This document shows positions 56,169-61,953 of a stretch of DNA of 61,953 bases, in pieces. Under the pieces are notes generated by a model. That model did not search any database. It worked only from the letters and a program-made list of their open reading frames with translations, and was not told the origin of the DNA. The stretch spans positions 11,342-73,294 of the forward strand of contig SUVV01000014.1 of NCBI GenBank assembly GCA_015061805.1, in the 5' to 3' direction. Positions within the stretch are counted from its first letter, which is position 1. Each line of letters begins with the position of its first letter. This DNA is from Lentisphaerota bacterium (lineage in GTDB: Bacteria > Verrucomicrobiota > Lentisphaeria > Victivallales > Victivallaceae). Both the position numbers and the translations under genes were made by a program.

Positions 56169-58199
56169 ATGAAAAATAGCACGATATCTGAATATGTAGA
56201 TCCGTTTTGGGGTAATGCCGGTACGGCGTCTCCCGCAGCAGAAGGCATGGCACGCAACTGGAACTGGCTCAAAGCGCAGACCGGAAATACTCATCCGGGA
56301 GCGCTGGTTCCCTGCGGATGGGTTTCGGTAGTGCCTTACTCCGGCGCATATTCCTCCGGATACGGGATCAATGGTGTTTCCAGCTGCGGACCGGCTCCGG
56401 TGGCGATGGATGGAAAATATGCCAGAGGATTTTCGCATTTTCACACCAGCGGCGTGGGTTATATCGGCTATTTTTACAACTATTTCCTGTTGACTCCGGC
56501 GGCGGCCGGGGTTTCCACAGAGAATCATTCCCGCTTGGACAATGAAGTTGCCCGTCCGGGATATTTTTCCGGAAGTTTGACCGACTACGGTGTCGATTTT
56601 GAACTTACTGCCGGTAAGTTCGCGGCATTTCACCGATCGACCTTCGCCGCCGCGGATTCCGGAAAGGTCGTGCTTGATCTGCTGCTGCTCGGTTTGGATA
56701 GAAATGTGATCGGTACGCGCAAAAAAGAGCATATTGAAAGTTTTGAAGTTCAATGTTCCGGAAAAAACCGCTGGCAAGGATTTGTTGTCGGCAACCGCAT
56801 CCGGATATACTTTGCAGTTGAATTCAGGGGCAATATTACCGATGCGAGAATCGAAGGCGGCAAGATCGAACTTGAGATTTCCGGCAAAACGGCAGATTCG
56901 GTGATCGCTTTTTCCATGAACAGCGTTGAAGAGGCCGCCGCAAGACTTGATGAAGCATTGGCCATCGGTTTTTCCGGCGCCTGCAAGGCCGCCGCGAACG
57001 AATGGGAAAAACGGTTGAGCGGCATCCGGGCAGAGTTCTCCGATGAATCCGGCAAACGTATTTTCTACAGCGCACTCTATCACTCGCTGGTGAAGCCGGT
57101 CGATACCGGTGACCGTTTTATCGATTTCCAGACGATGTGGGATGTCTACCGCACCCAGTTGCCGCTGCTGCTGTCGCTTTACCCCGAATTGGGTGCAAAA
57201 ATCGTGGATTCCATGCTGGATACCGTCGAAGAATTCGGATTTTTCCCCAATGGCTATTTGATGACTGACGATTATCATCACGACGACAATCAGGCAACTT
57301 CATTGGTAGTTTACACCTTGTGTGACGGTTTCAACCGCGGCTATATCAACGATTATGCCAGATTGAAAAATGCGCTGTTGATCGAATTCGGACATGCAGA
57401 TATTTCTGATAAATCTCCCACACACCGGCTGGATATGGCTGGTGCATTGCGGGCGGCGGCAGATGTTGCTGAAAAGTGCGGCGATATCGAATATTCTGCC
57501 AAACTCCGCAAGGAGAGCGAAGTCTGGCGTACGGCATACGATCCGGAGACCGGTTTGCTGATTGCTGATGCGGTGTATTACGAGGGAACGCATTGGAACT
57601 ATTCTTTCCGTCCGCATACTCAGATGAAGGAGCGCATTGCGCTTGCCGGCGGCGTGGAAAAATTCGGCAAATTGCTCGATCAGTTCTTCGGCGCGGATTG
57701 TCCTCCGGAAACTGCTCCGGAAGAGCGGCTTTCGATCAACAATCGCTTTGAAGGCATGAATAACGAGTCCGATATGGAAACTCCCTACTGCTATTTGTGG
57801 GCAGGGCGGAGCGACCGCCTGGCGGAGGTTTGTGATCTGGTTCGCCGCTGCCGTTTCTGCGAAGGTGACGGCGGTTGCCCGGGTAATAATGACTCCGGTG
57901 GATTGAGTTCATGGTACGTCTGGTGCGTATTGGGTATTTATCCGTACACCGGAAGCCGTTATTATCTTCTGGGTTCGCCGTCAGTTGAGAGTGCGGAGAT
58001 CGATTTGTCTCAGGGAACTCTCAGGATCCGTGTGGAAAGAGAGAGTGAAAAGTCGATTTATCCGGTTGAATATGAATTCAACGGCAAAGTTTTCGCCGAA
58101 CCGTGGATCGGTCTGGATGAATTGGAACGCGGTGGAGAGTTGAAATTCCGTTTGAGCGACAAACCTGCGGGAAGATCCCCGATACCGGAATGGTTGTAA
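56169..58199 (+). CDS. GH92-type alpha-mannosidase
   Basis: A 676-residue protein of glycoside hydrolase family 92, calcium-dependent exo-alpha-mannosidases that trim N-glycans. Seen: YVDPFWGN at the N-terminus, FSHFHTSGVGYIGYF, RIFYSALYHSLVKP, NNESDMETPYCYLWAG (the acid/metal region) and PGNNDSGGLSSWYVWCVLGIYP with GSPSVESAEI, all matching the family outline (usual form GNEDCGQMSAWY, so some substitutions). I choose the ATG at 56169 since a terminator lies before it. It has no signal peptide, which is unusual for the family and suggests intracellular use of imported sugars. Length is slightly below the common 700-750. Confidence 0.88.
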   Translation: MKNSTISEYVDPFWGNAGTASPAAEGMARNWNWLKAQTGNTHPGALVPCGWVSVVPYSGAYSSGYGINGVSSCGPAPVAMDGKYARGFSHFHTSGVGYIGYFYNYFLLTPAAAGVSTENHSRLDNEVARPGYFSGSLTDYGVDFELTAGKFAAFHRSTFAAADSGKVVLDLLLLGLDRNVIGTRKKEHIESFEVQCSGKNRWQGFVVGNRIRIYFAVEFRGNITDARIEGGKIELEISGKTADSVIAFSMNSVEEAAARLDEALAIGFSGACKAAANEWEKRLSGIRAEFSDESGKRIFYSALYHSLVKPVDTGDRFIDFQTMWDVYRTQLPLLLSLYPELGAKIVDSMLDTVEEFGFFPNGYLMTDDYHHDDNQATSLVVYTLCDGFNRGYINDYARLKNALLIEFGHADISDKSPTHRLDMAGALRAAADVAEKCGDIEYSAKLRKESEVWRTAYDPETGLLIADAVYYEGTHWNYSFRPHTQMKERIALAGGVEKFGKLLDQFFGADCPPETAPEERLSINNRFEGMNNESDMETPYCYLWAGRSDRLAEVCDLVRRCRFCEGDGGCPGNNDSGGLSSWYVWCVLGIYPYTGSRYYLLGSPSVESAEIDLSQGTLRIRVERESEKSIYPVEYEFNGKVFAEPWIGLDELERGGELKFRLSDKPAGRSPIPEWL

Positions 58200-58225
58200 A
58201 AAGATCAAATATTTCCAAAAATCTC

Positions 58226-58253
58226 TTGAAAAACCATAAAAGCGGTGTATATT
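58226..58253 (+). promoter_or_regulatory. Promoter of tRNA-Ala
   Basis: TTGAAA (58226-58231), 16 bases, TATATT (58248-58253), 20 bases before the tRNA. Confidence 0.7.
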
Positions 58254-58273
58254 ATAGAACATCGACAAATTCA

Positions 58274-58350
58274 GGGGCAGTAGCTCAGTTGGCTAGAGCG
58301 ATACGTTCGCATCGTATAGGTCGTGGGTTCGACTCCCATCTGCTCCACCA
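58274..58350 (+). tRNA. tRNA-Ala (anticodon CGC)
   Basis: A 77-base cloverleaf with encoded CCA. Acceptor GGGGCAG pairs with CTGCTCC and includes the alanine identity pair G3-U70. Anticodon stem ATACG/CGTAT, loop TTCGCAT with CGC. It reads GCG. Confidence 0.95.
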
Positions 58351-58359
58351 GCCTTCAAC

Positions 58360-58389
58360 AAGCCGTCAGATTTTCTGACGGCTTTTTTT
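58360..58389 (+). terminator. Terminator of tRNA-Ala
   Basis: AAGCCGTCAGA and TCTGACGGCTT around TTT, followed by a run of T (CTTTTTTTA), 10 bases after the tRNA. Confidence 0.85.
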
Positions 58390-58528
58390 ACGGCTTGGCA
58401 AGCCATCCCGCACACAGCGGGTGGATTGACAAGACGGAAAAGCGGATGCAAAGCAGCCGTTGAAGGCTGTCCCGCCGTAGCCTTGGCGGAGGCGGACAAA
58501 TACGCATTGCACAACAGCAGAGGGCAAT

Positions 58529-58773
58529 ATGCAGAACTTCCACTATGTTTATATTCTGATAGATACAACCACTGAAACACATCATTATGTAGGTTCAACG
58601 CAAGATCTGCAAACCCGTCTTGCCAAACACAATGCCGAAGAAGTGCCGCACACATCCAAGTTCAAGCCGTGGCGTATTCAAAACAGCAATCGTATTTGAC
58701 AACAAAGAAAAAAGCTGTTGCTTTTTGCCGTAGATTTGAAACGGCGCCAGATCTTCTTTCCATGGTTGAATAG
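58529..58773 (+). pseudogene. Frameshifted GIY-YIG (URI-type) endonuclease remnant
   Basis: The first frame reads MQNFHYVYILIDTT..HHYVGSTQDLQTRLAKHN..HTSKFKPWRI and stops at 58699. With one shift near 58676 and another near 58713 the text continues KTAIVFDNKEK and AVAFCRRFE, the expected next parts of the URI-type GIY-YIG domain. It is therefore a decayed gene with two frameshifts. The flank 58471-58495 (CGCCGTAGCCTTGGCGGAGG) resembles sequences that accompany such genes. It lies after a tRNA, a common place. Confidence 0.8.
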
Positions 58774-58967
58774 AACTCATTTTAAAACTTCCTGTACTTC
58801 GTTGCGGCGGCAGGATAAATTATCTTGCACCGCCGGGCTGAAAAAATCTTGCATTATCACGCGCTGCTGACCTGATATGTACTGTATTGACGGCATTTTC
58901 AATTATCTTATTTCATAAAAAAACAAATCAACTTTGCCAATCAGACAATTTTCTGATGCTGCCGGAA
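58774..58967. other. Intergenic, no feature seen
   Basis: Between the GIY-YIG remnant and the next promoter. I see no gene, stable hairpin or repeat here. Confidence 0.5.
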
Positions 58968-58996
58968 TTGAAAAACTCTTCCGAGGGTGGTATATT
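58968..58996 (+). promoter_or_regulatory. Promoter of the peptidase-AAC(3) fusion
   Basis: TTGAAA (58968-58973), 17 bases, TATATT (58991-58996), 35 bases before the ATG. Confidence 0.75.
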
Positions 58997-59031
58997 ACAG
59001 CTAAGTTACAACAACATGGGTTATTTGAACG

Positions 59032-61725
59032 ATGAAAAATAATTTTTTGCTCAACCGTTATCGCGAACTGTATAGTGCCATTGACGTTGAAAGCCTTATG
59101 CGCAATACCGAAGCACTTTATGATCTGGAATATTGCCAGAATTTCCGCGGCTACCACGCCTCAGCCGATAAAACCGTGGAAATATTGAAAAATGCCGGTA
59201 TACCCAATGTGGAAAAAATCACTTTCCCCGCTGATGGCAAAACTGCTTATCAGGATAAAATAACCCCGATGGGCTGGGATGTCACCACCGGCAGACTGGT
59301 GGTCAAAAGTGCCGCCGGTCTGCCCGAAGGATTTGTAATAGCGGATTATGAACGCTGTCCATTTGAACTTATCAAAGGTTCGGTCGGCACCGCTCCGGAA
59401 GGCGAATATATCGATCTGGTTTCTTATGCGGCAATGCTTTCCGGCGCCAATGTCAAAGGCGCATTGGTCGTAACGCCCGAAAATGTACGTCCGCCCAAAG
59501 AAATGCTCACCGCCTGCCTGGATATGGGTGCCCGGGGCTTGGTTACTGACTTTGCCAAAAATGATGAAGCCGAACCCACCGGCGTACAGTGGTGCAATGC
59601 TTATACAGAACACAACAACTGGCACGTTGTGGATGGCGACCGGGAATTTATCAGCTTTTCCATCCAGCCTGCTATCGGCCGCAAACTGCGCTGCGCGATG
59701 GCAAACGGTCCTGTCAAATGCTTTATGCAGTCCGATGCCCGCCGTTATGAAACTACGGTAGACGTGGTTACAGCCCTGATTCCGGGCAAAAGCAAAAAAG
59801 AGTTCTGGATGCTGGCGCATTTGTACGAACCACTTTCCAACGACAACTCTGCCGGAGTGGCAGCGGTGATCGAAACCGCCCGCATCCTTATGCAGCAGGG
59901 TACACCTGATTACTCTCTGCGGCTGGTGTTCGGACTTGAACACTACGGCTTTGCCGCTTACGCTGTTCACCGGGGCAACAAATGTCTGGCGGATGAAACT
60001 ATCGGCGGATGCAATTTTGATGCAATGTATCTCCAGCGGGAGTGGACGCTTAAAATGCGCACTCCGGGGCCCGGTACGCCTGCTTACTGCAATCTGATCC
60101 TTAAAGAGCTGACCGACACCCTTGCCGGCGAACCGGGCATACCCGATATTGAGTTCCAGAACAGCTACAATACAATGTACGGTGATGATATATTTTTGAG
60201 CGATTCCACCACCGGTGTTTCCACGATGTGGCCCATCCGCAAACACCCTGATGCCTACTGGCACAACTCCAAGCAGATTATGGATTACATTCACGCCGAT
60301 GCCTTTCAGACCGCAACGGCGATCAACCTGACACTGGCGGATGCCTGCGTGAACCCCAAAGCGGAAGTTATCAACGAATTCCCCCGTTTGGCAGTGGAAC
60401 TTATGGAAGCGGAAAAATCCCGCGCCGTCGGTTCGCACAAAGAACACTTTAACCGCCGTATGGAAATCACCGCCGCTGACATCGCCACGCTGGATGAACG
60501 TTTTGCGGCAGTCAAAGCAGATGCACTCAAAAAATTGTGGGATAAAACCAAAGAACTTTCTGCCGATGCCGCCGATGAAGTTCCTCACTCCCCGTGGCGC
60601 GATTATATTGAAAATATTACAGTTACCCGCGTTGCCACCGGTCTGCCCCTTGATCTTGCCAAACTGCCGATCAAGGAACGCCGCTCAATGCCCGGCGGGA
60701 TGCTCTACGGACCGCTTGCAGCAATATTGTCCAATCTGGACGGCAAACGCAACCTTGCCGAAGTTATCCGCCGCGTGGAACACGAAATCTGCCGCATACT
60801 GCCCGAAGCTGAACTGAAAAAGATTGTCACGGCTGTATTTTTCCTTGCCGACTCCGGCTATCTGTCACTGAACGGATTTCCCGGCGTGAGCAAAAGCGAT
60901 GTAGTTAAAGCTTTGCGCGAAGCAGGCGTTAAAGAGGGTGATTTCCTGCTGGTACACTCCTCAATGTCAGTTTTCGGCTACCTCAATGGCGGCGCGGAAA
61001 TGGTCATTGAAGCGTTGAAAGAAGCCGTGGGCGAAAATGGTACTTTTCTGCTGCCGATGCTGCGCAACTGCTTTGCCAATATCGGCGGACCAAACACTGC
61101 AATCAAATTCCGTCCGTACAAAAAATATAATCTGGATGCGGTGTGGACGGGACTTCTGCCCCGCACGATGCTGAAAAAATTCCCGGAATCTCCGTTCAGC
61201 GATCACCTGACCCACGCCTGGTGCGGCTGGGGAGCGCAAGCGGCGGCGGCGTGTGCCGATCATCAGGCGGCGGATACTCCGTGCGGCGAAAAAAGCCCGA
61301 TGGAGTACGCTTTGCAGCACAATGCCAAGATCATACATCTGGGCAGCCGGATCGGATCAACCACTTTCCTGCATTTGCTGGAAGAACGCTTTGATCTGCC
61401 GGGACTTTCAGATGTTTTGTGCGTAGTGGAAGGCGAAGACGGCATACCTTACAACGTGGCGATGAAGAAAAATCTGCCCGGCTGCCGGGAATTTTACCGT
61501 GAATCCGAAGATACGGGCAAATTCTTTACCGCCGCTCGCGCCAGAGGTTTGGAAATCAAAAAGAGCCAACTGGCGCTGGGAACGGTTCTGGCAATGGATA
61601 TGCAAGAGATTTACAACATCGGCAAAGAGTTGTGCCAGAGTGATCCTTACATCTTTCTGCACGATGAAGGCACCTGCCCCGACTGCGATTACTGGCGGAA
61701 ACTTTATAAACAGAATCATAAATAA
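59032..61725 (+). CDS. M28-like (DUF4910-type) peptidase fused to AAC(3)-type acetyltransferase
   Basis: An 897-residue protein without signal peptide. Residues about 1-440 look like a DUF4910/M28 aminopeptidase with an inserted PA-like part; possible zinc ligands are in AHLYEPLSND (His and Asp near 263-271), FGLEHYG and YWHNSKQ. A winged-helix-like part (about 535-620, ending ADSGYLSL) follows, as in DUF4910 proteins. Residues about 630-890 are an aminoglycoside 3-N-acetyltransferase-type domain: LLVHSSMSVFGYLNGGAEMV, THAWCGWGAQA, SPMEYALQHNAKIIHLGSRIG and TFLHLLEE. The AAC(3) fold acetylates amino groups with acetyl-CoA. The fusion suggests stepwise processing of one amino substrate. Antibiotic resistance is not implied; the YokD branch has no known drug role. 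Confidence 0.82.
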   Translation: MKNNFLLNRYRELYSAIDVESLMRNTEALYDLEYCQNFRGYHASADKTVEILKNAGIPNVEKITFPADGKTAYQDKITPMGWDVTTGRLVVKSAAGLPEGFVIADYERCPFELIKGSVGTAPEGEYIDLVSYAAMLSGANVKGALVVTPENVRPPKEMLTACLDMGARGLVTDFAKNDEAEPTGVQWCNAYTEHNNWHVVDGDREFISFSIQPAIGRKLRCAMANGPVKCFMQSDARRYETTVDVVTALIPGKSKKEFWMLAHLYEPLSNDNSAGVAAVIETARILMQQGTPDYSLRLVFGLEHYGFAAYAVHRGNKCLADETIGGCNFDAMYLQREWTLKMRTPGPGTPAYCNLILKELTDTLAGEPGIPDIEFQNSYNTMYGDDIFLSDSTTGVSTMWPIRKHPDAYWHNSKQIMDYIHADAFQTATAINLTLADACVNPKAEVINEFPRLAVELMEAEKSRAVGSHKEHFNRRMEITAADIATLDERFAAVKADALKKLWDKTKELSADAADEVPHSPWRDYIENITVTRVATGLPLDLAKLPIKERRSMPGGMLYGPLAAILSNLDGKRNLAEVIRRVEHEICRILPEAELKKIVTAVFFLADSGYLSLNGFPGVSKSDVVKALREAGVKEGDFLLVHSSMSVFGYLNGGAEMVIEALKEAVGENGTFLLPMLRNCFANIGGPNTAIKFRPYKKYNLDAVWTGLLPRTMLKKFPESPFSDHLTHAWCGWGAQAAAACADHQAADTPCGEKSPMEYALQHNAKIIHLGSRIGSTTFLHLLEERFDLPGLSDVLCVVEGEDGIPYNVAMKKNLPGCREFYRESEDTGKFFTAARARGLEIKKSQLALGTVLAMDMQEIYNIGKELCQSDPYIFLHDEGTCPDCDYWRKLYKQNHK

Positions 61726-61832
61726 ATGCTGTTTTTAAGAATATTTACAACTCTGCTCCTGCTCCGTCTGTCATTTTGCCAAAGAGAAGTCCTTATCTTG
61801 GGATTTCAATAAAAAAGCCGTTTTGCATTTGA

Positions 61833-61953
61833 TGTGACCCCAAAAATTTGGACGGGTTAAATTATGTGGAATGGGTTCGGTATTTTACCGGGCTCATTCC
61901 TTTTAATGTTAAAGATACTCTTTCGTTATTGAAATAGCAAATGTATTCTTCAA
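61833..61953 (-). mobile_element. IS3-family insertion sequence, 3' end only
   Basis: TGTGACCCCAAAAATTTGGAC at about 61833 resembles the terminal inverted repeat of IS3/IS150-type elements, and a transposase C-terminus lies directly inside. The rest is beyond the right edge. Confidence 0.75.
61862..61953 (-). CDS. IS3-family transposase (OrfB), C-terminal fragment
   Basis: The last 29 residues before a TAA stop read EEYICYFNNERVSL then TLKGMSPVKYRTHST, matching the end of IS3 OrfB integrase-type transposases (YYNNxRxxxxLxGxSPxxYR). The 5' part is outside the window. Confidence 0.85.
   Translation of the reverse strand, partial: EEYICYFNNERVSLTLKGMSPVKYRTHST

Noticed and set aside
58293..58655. 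120-codon minus-strand frame containing GSRTHDLYDANVSL
   Set aside because: This is the well-known false protein read from the antisense of a tRNA and the following DNA.
59161..60588. 475-codon minus-strand frame
   Set aside because: Antisense to the peptidase part of the fusion gene; no recognisable domain and no promoter. The same judgement applies to 56106-57281 and 24446-25468.
59032..61725. Aminoglycoside resistance gene
   Set aside because: The AAC(3)-type domain is fused to a peptidase and resembles the YokD-type branch; sequence alone gives no support for drug resistance.

Overview
The window looks like part of the chromosome of a gut-type member of the PVC group, most likely Lentisphaerae (Victivallis-like). 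The evidence is a prepilin with an FTLIELLVV helix and an H-X9-DG motif, several secreted glycan-degradation proteins (a DUF4838 protein, a GH92-type mannosidase, a GH109-like Gfo/Idh protein), an orphan FAD oxidoreductase of the PVC type, a short mraZ-rsmH-ftsL-ftsI cluster and Tad-type secretion genes. The assignment is an inference from families, not from a database match.

Layout. Positions 1-21799 hold two divergently transcribed surface-protein genes: the 5' part of one (1-1567, minus) and a complete 6621-codon gene (1934-21799, plus). Both end, or continue, in the same WVGxGDxxDY beta modules. From 22.0 to 25.9 kb lies a minus-strand division cluster (mraZ, rsmH, ftsL-like, ftsI) with a three-box MraZ-type operator. 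From 25.9 to 26.6 kb there is a gene-free repeat region with a 203-bp tandem duplication and tRNA-Glu. From 26.8 to 35.3 kb there is a glycan/ester catabolism and regulation block: an alpha/beta-hydrolase, a secreted propeller-like protein, an AraC regulator, a prepilin, a metallo-beta-lactamase-fold protein and a secreted glycosidase-like protein. From 35.5 to 37.8 kb there is an unusual HTH-cupin-acyl-CoA synthetase fusion. From 37.96 to 39.1 kb lies an A+T-rich two-gene island: a protein joining a phage-MuF-like Cys/His cluster to a caspase-like His/Cys pair, followed by a small membrane protein. From 39.5 to 42.1 kb are DUF177, MarR, QueH and MnmA. From 42.1 to 48.7 kb, upstream of mnmA in the same transcription unit, lie tadB, tadC, DUF192, an FHA protein, a PEGA lipoprotein and an ArnT-like membrane protein. 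From 48.9 to 61.7 kb is a second catabolic block (FAD oxidoreductase, DUF4838, GH109-like, secreted coiled-coil, GH92, tRNA-Ala, a decayed GIY-YIG gene, and an M28-like peptidase fused to an AAC(3)-type acetyltransferase domain). The last 121 bases are the end of an IS3-family element.

Two things recur across the window. Many genes, and both tRNAs, have promoters of the form TTGNNN-N16/17-TATATT. Several families of structured repeats fill the intergenic gaps: perfect 26-27 bp stems with a TCGT loop, a GCGACA/GGAGC box with compensatory arms, and arrays of different mini-hairpins separated by GTGAAG. One of these repeats is fused in frame to the start of the prepilin gene and supplies part of its leader peptide.

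The best candidates for something undescribed are the MuF/caspase-like protein with its membrane partner (37964-39138), the repeat-derived prepilin leader (30893-30975), and the divergent giant surface proteins, which lack recognisable signal peptides.
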